Part shown: positions 10,504 through 21,527 of the stretch, in pieces
How the letters are laid out: each line of letters starts with the position of its first letter
Position numbering within the stretch: position 1 is the stretch's first letter
Assembly (NCBI GenBank): GCA_001430745.1
Contig: KQ481956.1
Location: 28,129-58,345, forward strand
Direction: 5' to 3'
DNA from: Auxenochlorella pyrenoidosa
Lineage: Eukaryota > Chlorophyta > Trebouxiophyceae > Chlorellales > Chlorellaceae
DNA length: 30,217 bases
Translations under genes and position numbers: made by a program
The notes under the pieces: model-generated
Databases searched by the model: none
Told to the model about the DNA's origin: nothing
What the model saw: the letters and a program-made list of their open reading frames with translations, nothing else

Positions 10504-10933
10504 GGTGAAGAGCGTGGGCGCCCAGCAGAGCGCAAGCTTTCAGAGCGGTGGACGAGGGCGCCGATGGGCCAGCGATCGATCGTTGGAGCCTATTTGTCTC
10601 TGCGAATGCAAGGGAGGAGGCAGGAGAACGCGACGAGAAGTTGTCGTGCTGCACCTGCTGCGACTCCAACTCGCGGCATCGAGCTTCGAACTGCCCAGAC
10701 CGCTGAGCAAGACACTCAGCTGTCCACAGCCGTATTCGCAGGATCGGCGAGAGCCTCTTGGCGCACCTGTTTGTAAAGCAGCCTTGCAGCTTGCAGGCCA
10801 GAACCAGGCGCAGGCCACATCGGACCAGCAGGCCAAGACCTGATCAGCAACGGCGCACCCAACCTCTTGCAGACGACCCAGCAGCCGCCCACCCGCCGCC
10901 GCTTCTGCTGCCGCTTGCAAGCCGCTGCTCCAT
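10504..10933. other. Divergent promoter region, XCT (-) and NUP35 (+)
   Basis: The 430 bases lie between two divergent start codons. The part near 10560-10590 contains gcgatcgatcg, a small palindromic element. I see no TATA box. No RNA gene or conserved ORF is visible, so shared promoter function is inferred from arrangement only. Confidence 0.45.
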
Positions 10934-12365
10934 ATGGCAACTCCGGCACGCGTGCCAGCGGGCGAAGGCGTCAGCCTGCTCTTCACGCCCACCACCAAAG
11001 CCACTGATGGGCAGAAGGGCCCTGCCCCTGGTGACTTCCGCACCTTCTCCGGCCTGGGCCGCACGCCTGCCAGCGCTGGTCGCGCCTTTGGCGGCCGCGA
11101 CGGAGCGGGCGCCCACCCCACGCCTTCATCCCGTCGCCGCAGCCTGACCCCCGCCAGCAGCCGCCAGATGGACACCCCGCCGCCCCCACCCATGGACAGC
11201 TTGCTGGACTCGCCCCGAGGGGTGGGCGCTGGGCCCGTGCCCTGGCCCTCGCAGGATGGCGGTGAGGGATGTGCCCTGGGACCCCCAGGGGTGAAGTGTT
11301 GGCATCCGTTGGCTGGCTGGCTGCAAATTGTCTGCTGAGTGCAGCGCTATCATGTGCAGGGCCTCCGTTGTAAACTTGGCGTTCATGCCTGCTGCTCCTC
11401 GGTCGCTGGCTGCCATGCCACGACGTCCGCAGCCTGCTGCTTCCCAGGTGCGCTCCGCCGAGGGAGCAGTGCCACTGAGCCCGTCGCCCCCATCTTGAAC
11501 CCTCTGCCCCTGCAGCGGAGGACATGCAGGTATCCACCTCGCCCTACGGCGGCGCACGGGGCGGCGCAGCCCCCGCGCCCGCAGCGGCAGCTCCAAGCCG
11601 CGAGCTGGCACGACCCGCGGGCGGCGACGTGGCCGGCTACGAGGACACCTGGGTGACGGTGTTTGGGTTTGGGCCCAACGACCTGCCGCTGGTCATGCGC
11701 GAGTTCAGCAAGGCGGGGGACATCCTGCAGGTGGGGTGGGAGGGGGGGCCCAGACTGCTCCAGGCAGGCTTCACACCTCGCCACCTGTGCTGGGTGGTGC
11801 CTGCAGTTGAGCATGGGAAGGCTGTGTGGGACAGACTGCAGCGCAGGCGAGCACAGCGTGTGGTGTGAGGCGTGCGGGATCGCTGCTGCCATGCTCCCCG
11901 GCTGCAGTTTGGCACCTTTGGCGAGGCATCGCAGGTCAACTGGGTGCACCTGCAGTACCAGGTGCGGCATGCCGGGCCTGCCTGGGAGTCTGCATGGGAA
12001 GCCAGTGCGAGGCGGGCGGTGGTGTTCGAGTGCGGTCGCCCTTTCATGCAAGCCTGGCACCCCCATTCCTGACGGCCCCGCAGAACAAGCACGCTGCTCA
12101 GCGGGCGCTGCTGCGTAACGGCGAGCAGCTCAGCGCGTGCTGCATGGTGGGCGTGAAGCCGCTGGACCCCGCGCATCGCGCCGCGGCAGACAGGGCGGGG
12201 CCGGGCGGCCCCGGCGGCACAGGCCCAGCCTTTGCGGTGGCCTTCCCCAAGCCCCAGCAGCAGCGGCCGTACTCGCTGGATGCAGCGGCGGGGGCGGGCG
12301 GCGTAGTGCCGCTGGCGGCCAAGGGCGTGGCGCAGCGGCTGAAAGAATTTGTGCTGGGTTGGTGA
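10934..12365 (+). CDS. NUP35: Nucleoporin Nup35/Nup53 (MPPN-type RRM domain)
   Basis: Four exons (10934-11261, 11516-11730, 11908-11961, 12084-12365) encode 292 residues. Nup35/Nup53 is a nuclear pore scaffold linker that dimerises through its RRM-like MPPN domain and touches the membrane through its C-terminus. The N-terminal third is low-complexity, rich in Pro, Gly and Ser, as is usual for the family, with RRRSLTPASSRQMD. The MPPN domain covers about residues 151-229: DTWVTVFGFGPNDLPLV, then REFSKAGDIL, NWVHLQYQ and a GVKPLD end. The protein ends in a predicted amphipathic segment, VAQRLKEFVLGW, which fits the membrane-binding tail of Nup53 proteins. Start choice: ATG 10934 is the first in-frame ATG that gives a complete protein, but a more upstream exon cannot be excluded. 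Confidence 0.87.
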
Positions 12366-12462
12366 CAACCACGGCTGAGATGTCACAGGCACCTTGCAGC
12401 AAACGGAAGCATTTTCTGAACCTGGTTACTTGGTCAGGCAGCGGTCACATCCTCCTCTTCTT

Positions 12463-12494
12463 AGGCAGGCAGGCAGGCAGGTAGGCAGGCAGGC
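12463..12494. repeat. AGGC tetranucleotide microsatellite
   Basis: About eight units of AGGC with one interruption (ggta). Short blocks of the same unit recur at 17081-17099, 22941-22958 and near 24890, all outside exons. Confidence 0.85.
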
Positions 12495-12547
12495 TTTGTA
12501 GGCAGCTGGCCCTAGTCTTCTCGCGTGATAAGCTCTCTCCTGCTCAC

Positions 12548-12552
12548 TGTAA
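12548..12552 (+). promoter_or_regulatory. Poly(A) signal TGTAA of NUP35
   Basis: TGTAA lies 183 bases after the NUP35 stop and is the only copy in the intergenic region on this strand. Confidence 0.55.
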
Positions 12553-12723
12553 GCACTTTGCAAGCCCAGCGACAAAGTATGCTGGATGGGAATGCGCGAT
12601 GCTGGCTGTGCAGCATGCCATGGCAGGGTGTGGGCGAGGGAGGTTGCGGGATGTGGAGGCATGAATCAGAACCAAAACTGCCCTGGCAGGGGGGGGGGCG
12701 CTGTGCCGCTGCTGTGTCTCCCC

Positions 12724-13996
12724 TCAGCGCAGCTTGGCCCACCAGTAGAGCAGGCCCACCAGCAGCAGCGTGGCCGCCATGCCGCCGTACACCAGCGCCT
12801 TGTCCAGCCGCTGCCGCCGCTCCGCCAGGCGCAGCACCGAGTCTGACAGGCCCACCGAGTTGAGCACGTCCAGCACCTTGCGGTGTGTGGCCTTGAGCCG
12901 CTCACGCTGCCCCGCCATGCTGCCGATGATGCCCACCCCCGTCTCGTACGCCTCCTCCAGCACCCGCCGGCTGTTCTGCACGTGCCGCGCCGACTTCAGG
13001 TCATCCTGCAGGCTGCCGCCAGGGCCGGCAAAGGGCCCGGTGCCGCCTCCGCGCCGATCCAGCAGCTCTCGCCGCTGCTGCTCCTCAACATGCCGCCGCT
13101 GCTGCCGAGAGGTGCAGCGCTCCAAGCCCGAGCGAAGCGCATCCAACTCCTCTCCCACCTGCAACAGGTGGTGGGCAGAAGTTTGTGGTGCACTGGATGA
13201 GCTGGGATTTAGTGGTGGCACAGGCAGGTTACTGCAGAGGCCTAGAACAAAGAGGCCAGCGGGTGGTGACCAATTCACCGGGCTCTGGGTATCCAGGCTT
13301 GCATGCCAAGCTTGACAGGGCGGTCCCGCTGAGCAGCAAGCTTGGCGTTGTAGGCCTGACCTCCCCGAAGGCGGGTGGGTGCTAACCCACCACCCCCGCT
13401 GCCACTGCGTGCCCGGCCCTGTCCCACCTGCTCCACTTTGCGCTTCCAGATGTCCCGCTTGGCTGCCGGCTCTCGCAGCGACTGCATGCGCCACACCGCA
13501 TCCAGCTCGCCGCTCAGCCGCTGAAAGCAGGTGGGGGGGCAGACAGAAGCGTGGCTTGTTGACCGGCACATCTGGAGCGGCCAGTGGCCCCACGACAGAA
13601 TAGCGGCGACCCAGTTCAGCACTGCACTAGCATCTAAATGCTCACCTGTAGCTGCTGTAGCTGCTGCTGTAGCTCTGCTGCAAGGCCACTGGGCACAATA
13701 GCTCGAGAGTTCTGCGGAGATGAAGTGCAGGCTTGGTTGCAGCAGAGTGCAGAGGGCACAAGAGGCAAGGGTTGGGCAGAACACACCAAAACTCATCGAT
13801 GTGTGCGCTCATCACTGCACCCTTACACAGCCCACTTTGAGCACGAGCGCGGGGCTGGGGCAAGCCAGCACATGATAGTGCTCCCAATCCAGCCCTGCCA
13901 GGGCACCTGCTCTGCCGTCTCCAGGCGCTCCAGCCCTGCCCGGATGGTAAGGATCAGCTTCTTGGCCTGTGTGTGCAGTGTCTGCAGGTCTGCCAT
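12724..13996 (-). CDS. MEMB11: Membrin, Golgi Qb-SNARE (MEMB11/GOSR2 family)
   Basis: Exons 13996-13907, 13711-13646, 13520-13428 and 13158-12724 encode 227 residues, close to plant MEMB11. Membrin is a tail-anchored Qb-SNARE in ER-to-Golgi and intra-Golgi fusion. The N-terminal region forms the three-helix part: LTIRAGLERLETAE, a Gln-rich helix (AAELQQQLQQLQ), then LDAVWRMQ and KRDIWKRKVEQ. The SNARE motif spans about 140-200, with VLEEAYETGVGI and MAGQRERLKATHRK; the Gln in AGQRE is the likely zero-layer residue. It runs into VLDVLNSVGLSDSVLRLAERR, which is shared closely with plant membrin. A single hydrophobic anchor (GGMAATLLLVGLLYWW) and three more residues end the protein. All introns are GT-AG. 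The start is well placed because the family N-terminus is similarly short. Confidence 0.93.
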
Positions 13997-14780
13997 CCTG
14001 CCAGCACTTCAACTGAGCCTCCTGGAGGACGCTGCTGCAGAGAGTGCCGCCGCTGCTCGGTGCCGCCAGTGGCGGTTGTTCCTGCTGCTTGGTCGCTGAG
14101 GGCTCAGCGATCGCGAGCTCACGCGTGTTTGGATTATACTTGAAGGTGGCAATCCGTGAAGCTGAGCCAAGAAGGCTTAGGCGACGCGCAGGAAACGCGG
14201 GCGCCAAGCAGGCCACAGGCGTTGGAGCGATGTTTCAAAAGCGTATTCGGCGATCGAAAGCTTTGGCTGCACATCGGTGCCTCCGGAAGTGGCATTTGTT
14301 CCTCCTGCTGGCCGCTCGCTGGCTGCGCTGCCGCTGCCGCTGCCGCTGCCGCCGCCGGCAGGCTAACACGCAGCCATGCTGGGCATCGCCATGCTGCTCT
14401 CTTCTGCAGTTCGTCTGGTTGCTTCACGCGCGCCAAGACTCACCCCAGTCCCCTCATTGCGAGGAGTGGCATCCCACTCCCGCTGTAGACGCACTCTATA
14501 CCGGTCTGTGGCACACTCAGGTATGGCATGATGATAATTCGCAGCCACGGGGAACTCGTGGACCAGGCTGCATTCATCCAGCTGCCGCCGCTGCCGGTCA
14601 CAGTGGCTGCCTTCGCCGGCACTCGCCACTGCCGACTCTCAAGGCCCCGTTCTTCCGCATCGTTGCAGTTCCCATGGGACGTATTGAGTTTAGCGTCTGC
14701 ATTCTCATCCATGGTTGTGATGGGGACCCGGCCCTTGCCCACCGCTCGCCCTCATAACCTCCTGGCCCACAGGCGCCGCC
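13997..14780. other. Long divergent intergenic region, membrin (-) and DEP1 (+)
   Basis: At 784 bases this is the longest gene-free stretch. It must hold two promoters and leaders. A GCTGCC-type hexamer repeat is at 14322-14357. Directly before the DEP1 ATG, ggcccacag at 14764-14772 looks like a splice acceptor, so a 5'-UTR intron is likely. A 237-codon open frame at 14044-14757 has no recognisable domain and I do not count it as a gene. Confidence 0.5.
14322..14357. repeat. GCTGCC/GCCGCC short tandem repeat
   Basis: Imperfect units of gctgcc and gccgcc lie in the intergenic region upstream of DEP1. It is low-complexity sequence with no evident function. Confidence 0.7.
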
Positions 14781-17700
14781 ATGGCTGGGCAGCCCGAGGT
14801 GGAGGAGGCCAAGCGCCTGGTGGCAGAGCTGTGCGCGGGGCTGTACTCGCAGGGTCACGTGAGCGGCACGGGCGGCGGCATCAGCATCAAGGTGCCCACG
14901 CCCGAGGGCGACCGCATCGTGATGGCTCCCTCAGGTGACCCGCCGCAGGCAGGCGCGCGCGCACCTGCGGCTTGCACAGGCTTCCTGCAGGCCGTGCAGG
15001 GTGCCTTGCCTGAGACCCAGCAGCCTTGCTGACTGGCCCCCCTGCCCTGCCACTGGAAGTGAGCCTGGAGCCGCTTTGTGTGCATGCCTGCGCTCCGCAG
15101 GTGTGCAGAAGGAGCGCATGCGGGCCGAGGACATGTTTGTGCTGGATGCCGCCGGCCAGGTGCTGCACACCCCCGAGGCGCGCCCGCCGCCGTACAAGCC
15201 GCCCAAGCTGTCAGAGTGTGCGCCACTCTTCATGTCGGTGCGTGCCCGCTGGGGCGGCACTGCCGGCCGGGGGCTGTGACAGCAGCCTGCTGGGCCCTGA
15301 GGATGCTGCGTGCACGCTGTAGCTGCTCGCCACAGGGCTGGTGTGTGGCTGCATCGCCCATACACGCGCTGGCAGTGCAGCAGTAGGCGACGCCGAGGGC
15401 CCGCCCCCCTCCCTGGCAGGCCTTTGAGCTGCGCGGCGCGGGCGCCGTGCTGCACGGCCACTCGATGAACGCCTTCCTGGCCACCCTGCTGGACCCCGAG
15501 GCCAGCGAGCTGGCGGTGACGCACATCGAGATGATCAAGGGCATCGCGGGGCAGGTGGGCCAGCTGGCAGCGCCCGGCTCTTGGGTGATGCAACATGGCA
15601 TGCTGGTGTCACGCGCCCTGCAGCGTCGGCATACTTCCTGTTGCACGGAAACAGCCAGTCTAGCCCGCCACGTTTGCGAGCTGCTGCCATGAAGATGCAG
15701 CGCACAGCCCCGACCTCAACCCACGAGCCCTCCTTTGCCTCGTGCTCGTGCCCGGCCGCAGGGCTTCTACAGCGTGCACGCCGTGCCCATCATTGAGAAC
15801 ACGGCGCGCGAGTGCGAGCTGACCGACCGGCTGCGGGCCGCCATCGAGGCGTACCCGCAGGCCAACGCGGTGCTGGTGCGGCGGCACGGCGTGTACGTGT
15901 GGGGCAAGAACTGGATCGAGGCCAAGACGCAGGTGGGGTGCGGGTGGGGATGGGGCACACTTGCGGGCTGGGCGAGCAAGGGGGATGGGGTCTTGATATG
16001 CCACACACGCGCACCTCTGCAAGCTGCTTGTCCTCGCTGGTGGTGGCATGAGGCAAGCACCTGCTCCCAGCAGCACTCCCTGCCCGGCTTCTACTCATCC
16101 TCCACCCTGCTCCCCATGGGCAGTTTGAGTGCTACGAGTACCTGTTCGAGGCGGCAGTGCGCATGCGGCAGATGGGGCTGGATGCGGGGCGCGCGCCCGC
16201 CCCGCCGCCGGTGGCAGCAGCAAATGGCCACTCTGCTGGTGCGTTGACAGGATGGCCACTGCCGTGGCGATGGCTTAGGGAGAACGTCGGCAGCTGTGCT
16301 TGCTGCATCTGCAAGCCCACTTGGCGGGCTCACAAGCCCAGGACACCCCTTGCATCATGCACATCATGCTGGCTTCCGCAACCCACCGCCTTGCCACCCG
16401 CAGAGGGCGAGCCCGCGGCCAAGAAGGCGCGGCTTGGTAGCGGCGTGACGCCGCCCGCCAGCGGGCGCCTGCCTGCCGCAATTGTGCTGGACATTGAGGG
16501 CACCATTGCCTCCATCTCCTACGTCACCGACGTGCTCTTCCCCTACGCGCGCCAGCGCCTCAGGTGGGCACGCCCGCACTCCCCTGCGGGAGTGGGCAGG
16601 TCGTCTGATTTCCTTGTGGGCCAGGGGCCCGTGGGTTGTGGGCCAGCAGCCTCGTTGGGGGGCCGCCGACCGGGCGCATGCCCTCGCGCAGCCTGGTGCT
16701 GCAAGGGACACTCCCAGTGCCCGCCCCAACCCATCCCCACCCGACCCGGGGCAGGTCCCACCTGGAGGCCACCTACGAGTTGGACGAGACCCGGGAGGAC
16801 CTGGCCCTGCTGCGCCAGCAGGCACACTCCGACGCCCAGGCCGGTCTGTCTGTGCCGGCCATCCCGGGGCCCGAGGCAGGCAAGGAGGCGGTGGTGGCCG
16901 CCGCCGTCGCCAGCTGCGAGGCTCAGATGGACGGCGACCGCAAGACCACCGCCCTCAAGAGCCTGCAGGTGGGTCGGGGTGCAAGGGCGGGGCGGCCTGG
17001 GGTGCTTCTGGCAACCCAAGATGTAGCTTTCCTTAGGTGTCACAAGGTGTCACCCTCCCTGACCGCCTGCCTGCTGCTCACCTGCCTGCCTGCCTGCCCG
17101 CCTCAATCACTGAGGCTTCCCTCGTGCTTCCTTCCTACATGTCAGGGCCACATCTGGGCAGGCGGCTTTGCGCGCGGCGAGCTCAAGGGCGAGCTCTTCC
17201 GCGACGTGCCCGACGCGCTCGCCCAGTGGCGCGCCGCCGGCATCAAGACGTACATCTACTCGAGCGGCAGCCGCGGCGCGCAGGTGGGCGGGACGCGCTG
17301 GCAGCTGGGCAGGTGGCGGGCTGCAACCTGCGGCTGGTGCTCGGTTGGCAGGCACCACTGGAGGCCGGGTGGAAAACCCCGCCTGGATTTCGTCGCTGCG
17401 CACACCCTGCCTTCCTGCCGCCCCCGCCCCGCAGCGCGACCTGCTGGGCCGCACCACCGTGGGCGACCTGCGGCCCTACCTCTCTGGCTTCTTCGATACC
17501 ACGTCTGGGCCAAAGGTTAGTATGGGGGCTGACTGAGCAGATGGACCTGGCTTTCAGCAGGCAGAAAGGTGCAGGTCAACACCACCCAGCAGCACAGCAA
17601 GCCTGGTTCTGCAGGCGACGTGCCCGCTGGCCTGCACATGGCAAAACCAATTTTCACTGTCTGCAGTGCAAATCCCAAACTCGAACCCATGGCCCCTGGA

Positions 17701-17926
17701 CCTGCAGGTGGAGAGCTCCAGCTACAAAGACATTGCGCTCAGCCTGGGCGCCGACTCCCCCGCCGACCTGCTGTTTGCCACCGACAACCTGGCAGAGGCG
17801 CAGGCAGCGGCCGCCGCCGGGTGGCAGGTGGTGCTCGCAGATCGGCCGGGAAATAAGCCTCTGCCGGAGGGGCACGGCTTCCCTGTGGCCACCACCGCCG
17901 ACCAGTTCCTGGCGGCCTTCCGGTGA
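14781..17926 (+). CDS. DEP1: DEP1: methylthioribulose-1-phosphate dehydratase / enolase-phosphatase fusion
   Basis: Ten exons (14781-14934, 15101-15237, 15420-15554, 15762-15932, 16124-16238, 16404-16563, 16755-16968, 17146-17283, 17435-17515, 17708-17926) encode 507 residues, the length of plant DEP1. The protein performs two steps of the methionine salvage (Yang) cycle in the cytosol. Residues 1 to about 225 are the class II aldolase-like dehydratase: [13 protein letters not shown], zinc-ligand motifs LHGHSMNAF (His109, His111) and RRHGVYVWG (His184). Residues 260-507 are the HAD-type enolase-phosphatase E1: [13 protein letters not shown] with the nucleophile Asp267, GHIWAGG, YIYSSGS and LFATDN. 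The linker carries PAAKKARLG, basic enough to be a nuclear signal. All introns are GT-AG. The fusion is typical of plants and green algae. Confidence 0.95.
17081..17099. repeat. CCTG tetranucleotide repeat in a DEP1 intron
   Basis: Four to five units of cctg(c) in the intron 16969-17145, the complement of the AGGC repeat seen at 12463-12494. Confidence 0.7.
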
Positions 17927-18338
17927 GGCGGCGTGAGCGGGAAGCCGCGACGGCCCGCGCAGAGTGACGAATGATGTTGCCGTGTTGCGACATTTTGATG
18001 GGCTTGCAGCCCCGTATATGCTGCATTTTTGATCATTGTAAGCACCTGCTTTCCGAAGCAACATGTTCGAGCAGAGCACGAGGAGAAAAGGATGCGAACA
18101 GCCATGCTGTCCCGCTGCCAGCCAGCGGTGCGGCCCAGTCAGCCGTGGCTCTCGAGCTCCGACACTGGCCGTCTGCCAATCAATCGAGCAATCTTCAGCA
18201 ACCAAGTCCAGAGCACGTTCTAAACAGCAAGCGCAGAGAGAAACGGAGAGGCTTGCGGGCACCCACAGGCGCTGGTGTTGCCGTCTGCAGGGAGGACGTC
18301 AGCGCGTTCGCCAGCACAAGCTTCGGCCTGTGCGAAGT
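17927..18338. other. Spacer between DEP1 and the F-box gene (both +)
   Basis: The 412 bases hold the DEP1 3' UTR with its TGTAA and the promoter and leader of the F-box gene. An in-frame ATG at 18063 would extend the F-box protein by 92 residues, but it lies only 22 bases behind the poly(A) signal, so I treat this part as non-coding. Confidence 0.5.
18037..18041 (+). promoter_or_regulatory. Poly(A) signal TGTAA of DEP1
   Basis: TGTAA lies 111 bases after the DEP1 stop, within an AT-richer stretch. It separates DEP1 from the next gene on the same strand. Confidence 0.65.
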
Positions 18339-21016
18339 ATGAGGTCGGTTTTGAGGCCTACAGGGCCCAGCACGGCCTCGCTTGCCAGCGAGCGGCGCGA
18401 GGAACGGCATGAAGTCCTCGCTGAGGGCAGCAGCTTGGAGTTAGAGAACCCCAACTTCTTCAGGCTGGAAGAGTTGCCGCCAGATGCGCTGGCGCGGGTC
18501 ATGCAGGTGAACCCCAGCTGTTGCTGCACGCCTGGACCGCTGTCGGCCGTCCATTTTGAGCTGTGCCGGTTTTGCCCTCAATGTGCTGGTGCTGCTCGAC
18601 AGCCCCAACCATCAAGCTTTTCTGGCCGTTGCCCGTCTGGCCAATGGGGTCGTCTCCGATGTCTCCGTGCCTGGCTGCAGCACCTGAGCGTGCGCGACAT
18701 CCACGCCGCGCTGCTGGCCTCCAAGGCTTTGAACGAGGCGCTGCAGGATGGTGCGCCCGCCAGCTGCGTGGCATGCTGGGCAGCCTGCACACAGAGCCTC
18801 CACGCGTTCCCGGGCAGGCAGAGGGACATGGACAGAGGCTGGTGGCAAGGTGGCGGGCACTGCGGATGTGTCGATGCACCCCGAACGCGGCGCAGCCTCA
18901 TCCCTCTGCCCCGCAGAACGCGTGTGGTGCGACCTGTGCACCGCCTGCTGGGGCGCGCACACCGACGCGCACCGCTGGCTGGTGCCCCCTCGGCCACCCT
19001 GCACGCCCGGCACGCCCGGCCGTGCCACGCTGCCGGCGCCGCGCACCTACAGGTGGGCCCCCGGCTGGCTGGCTGGGGGCGGCTGGCGGGCCTTCGTGTG
19101 GGCGTGCCACGGTGTTGAGCTTTAGGTTCATGAGGAATGCTGGGAAGCATTGGTGTCGCCAGCAGAGCAGGCAGCGACGCCTCCCACCGCTGGCGCTGCC
19201 GCCGCAGGTCGCTCTACATGCTGCTGCACGAGTGCGCGCCCATTGTGGGGCTGTGGCGCCTGCAGGGCGAGGGCCCGCGCTCCTCGCTCATCCACTTCCG
19301 CTGGGGGCGGGACGGCATCGAGGGGGTGGAGGTGGAGCCGCGGGCACCGCTGACCGGCGCCGCCGACGCCTCGCCCTGGGCCCGCGTCTGCCCCGCCCGC
19401 GGCCTCACCACTGCGGTGCGTGTTGAGCCGGGCGGCGAGCACGCCACAGTGACGGTGTACGGAGCACACGCGCAGCGCATCCACCGCAGCCCTTCGGCAG
19501 AGGCGGCGGCGGCAGTGGCGCTGCCGCACGCGCAGGTAGGTTGCTGGTTGAGGCATGAGCAGGCCTGCAGGCAGGCAGGGGAGGGGAGCAGGCCGACCCC
19601 GCGGCCGGTTAGAGCACCTAACCCTGCTTCCTGCGCTTACGACTGGCTGCCATTTCTGGCTGTCATGTGGCTGCCCCTGCCTGCCCGTGCCGTCCCGCCC
19701 AGCTGGCTGTCTGCCTGGGCGGGCGGCCCACCGGCCTGGGGGCCCCACCTTGCGGCCACCGCTCCGGCCCTGCCGCCTGCAGGCCAGCCCCTCACCCCTG
19801 GGCACCTCGCCCAAGGGCAGCTTTGAGCAGGAGTGGCTGGACTTCATGGCCGGCACCGTCCAGAACAGCCGCTCCAAGCAGCGACGGCGCTCGCAGCGCG
19901 GCCTCGGCCAGGGTGAGCCGCCGGGCAGGCGGGCCGACTGCAGCAGGGCCAGCAGGGAACGCGGCCCGCCCCTCGGCGGCCACCTGCCTCGCCCACCTGC
20001 CCGGCAAAGCAAGCACTGCCCCACAGCTATCTTGCATGGGCAGGCTGTTCATGGCACTGATGAGCCGGTCGCCCCTGTGTCGGCCCCGTGCCGTGCAGCC
20101 CGCCCCGAGGGCCCCGCCATCTACCACCTGAAGCGCGTGCCGCAGCTGCGCCCAAGCTCTAAGCACCCCTACTGCGGCTGCTGGGCCGCCAACTACGGGC
20201 CGCAGGGCCTGGAGGTGGGGTGGGGCGGGGCGGGGCTACACAGGCCGTGCCCTGCCCGCGGCCCACCGGCGGGTGCATGCCAGCCCTCTGTTGGCCGCCG
20301 CTGTCTGGTGGAGTGTGCCAACCTGTGCGTGGCTGCCCGTCTCCACTGTTCTTGGGCGCAGGTGCTGCAGCTGACGTACGACTTCAAGGGCAAGGCGGCG
20401 CGGCTGCGGGCAGACAAGGTGAGCACGCTGCTGCTGCGCCGCGCCCCTGGCCCCCCCCCCGCCCCCCTGCCCTCGCTGCAGCCCAGGTGTCGCATGCCAC
20501 CCCTGCTGCTGCCCTGCAGTCCCATCCGCCTGCTCCAAGGCACTGCCCTGACCAGTGGCCGGCTGCCGCCCGCCCTCCCAGGTGGTTGGCGACGAGCTGG
20601 TGCCGGCGGGGCAGTGCAGCTGGCGGGCCGCCGCAGCGCCCATCCCGCTGCCCTGGCCGGCGGAGGAGCAGGAGCTGGTGCAGCAGCAGGAGGAGCTCTG
20701 GCTGCAAGAACGGGAGTGGCTCGAGGATGTGGAGGAGGAGGAGGATGCAACGGAGGATGGTGGTGGCGAGGAGGCGGTGGCGGGCGCGGGATCAGCGGCC
20801 ACCGCTGATGCCGAAGGCCGCGAGCCTGCTGCCAAGGCCCCGCCGCGTGTGGTAGCGATACACAAGGGGGAAGGCCAGGTGGCGGGGCCCGGCTTCGACT
20901 CCCCAGAGTGGGTGTCGGGCCGTCTGCTGGCGTTTGCGGATGGCGCCCTGGCCTTTGTGTGGCGCGACGGGTTTGACACCGTCACAGAGATGCGGCGGCT
21001 GCGCCTGCCGCAATAG
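18339..21016 (+). CDS. FBXO31-type F-box protein (putative SCF substrate receptor)
   Basis: Eight exons (18339-18506, 18681-18750, 18917-19052, 19208-19535, 19783-19912, 20099-20214, 20362-20418, 20582-21016) encode 479 residues. An F-box protein links substrates to a Skp1-cullin ubiquitin ligase. The F-box covers about residues 36-90: LEELPPDALARVMQHLSVRD, then ALLASKALNEAL and ERVWCDLC. The rest follows the FBXO31 plan: SLYMLLHECAPIVGLWRLQ, a strand-rich region, IYHLKRVPQLRP, CWAANYGPQGLEVLQLTYD, VPAGQCSWRA, a Glu-rich stretch near 375-400, and GPGFDSPEWVSGRLLAFAD with ALAFVWRD at the end. Human FBXO31 targets cyclin D1 among others; the algal substrate is unknown. Start 18339 is chosen because an in-frame upstream ATG crowds the DEP1 poly(A) signal. 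All introns are GT-AG. Confidence 0.82.
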
Positions 21017-21210
21017 CGCTACAGAACTTGGGGCATACAGCGCCCTCCCATGGCGCTGCAGCCCCAGTGTGACCCCTGGACATCAATTGCTCCCTTGTTA
21101 GCGGCACTCTTCCTTGCCTTGCCCAACTTTGTACCCTCTCCCCACTTGTAGGAAAACGACAGCTCCCTTTTGTTTCAGTCTACCAGTCACCAGCTCAGAC
21201 AGACCACTGT

Positions 21211-21215
21211 TTACA
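21211..21215 (-). promoter_or_regulatory. Poly(A) signal TGTAA of the TLDc gene (reads TTACA on +)
   Basis: The minus-strand TGTAA lies about 313 bases downstream of the TLDc stop at 21528-21530. It is the nearest copy on that strand. Confidence 0.5.
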
Positions 21216-21425
21216 TTCGCAGCATGCCACGACAACCCTTGGATATTGTTGCACTTGGCCCCCCTTGGCATAACCAGAATATCCTTGCTGTCCTTCTGAG
21301 AACATGCCTCTCGACGCTGACAGAAGGACCCCGGCCCTTGGTGGCCGCCAACACATCCAACATGCAATTTCAGTTCCAGCCCTTGTTGAGAAAAGTTACT
21401 TGCTGTCTGTGCACGACTGTGGCTT

Positions 21426-21430
21426 TGTAA
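21426..21430 (+). promoter_or_regulatory. Candidate poly(A) signal TGTAA of the F-box gene
   Basis: It lies 410 bases after the F-box stop and is the first TGTAA on this strand. If used, the F-box transcript would overlap the 3' UTR of the opposing TLDc gene. A non-canonical nearer signal is equally possible. Confidence 0.35.
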
Positions 21431-21527
21431 GGAGCAGTGCCGAGAATGGTGCGAAGTATACAGGCAGAATCCGCCAGTGGGTGGCACCCCTGCAAGTGCA
21501 AGTGCGGATGCAGCCGGCTGCGCCGGC

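Larger units (their letters stand above)
12366..12723. other. Convergent intergenic region between NUP35 and membrin
   Basis: The 358 bases hold the two converging 3' UTRs. They contain an AGGC tetranucleotide repeat (12463-12494), a TGTAA signal for NUP35 (12548-12552) and a G run (12689-12698). No minus-strand TGTAA for membrin is present. No gene is supported. Confidence 0.6.
21017..21527. other. Convergent intergenic region between F-box and TLDc genes
   Basis: The 511 bases hold two converging 3' UTRs. A minus-strand TGTAA (21211-21215) suits the TLDc gene. The only + strand TGTAA is at 21426-21430, deep inside the TLDc 3' UTR, so the two transcripts may overlap. No gene is supported. 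Confidence 0.5.

Noticed and set aside
9187..10776. A 529-codon open frame on the + strand
   Set aside because: It is antisense to XCT exons, which are secure by family match. Long open antisense frames are expected in GC-rich coding DNA.
14044..14757. A 237-codon + strand open frame between membrin and DEP1
   Set aside because: Its translation is low in recognisable structure, rich in Cys, Arg and simple repeats, and overlaps the promoter region. No domain or splice support.
18063..18338. N-terminal extension of the F-box protein from ATG 18063
   Set aside because: The ATG lies just behind the DEP1 poly(A) signal, and the added 92 residues look like random translated leader.
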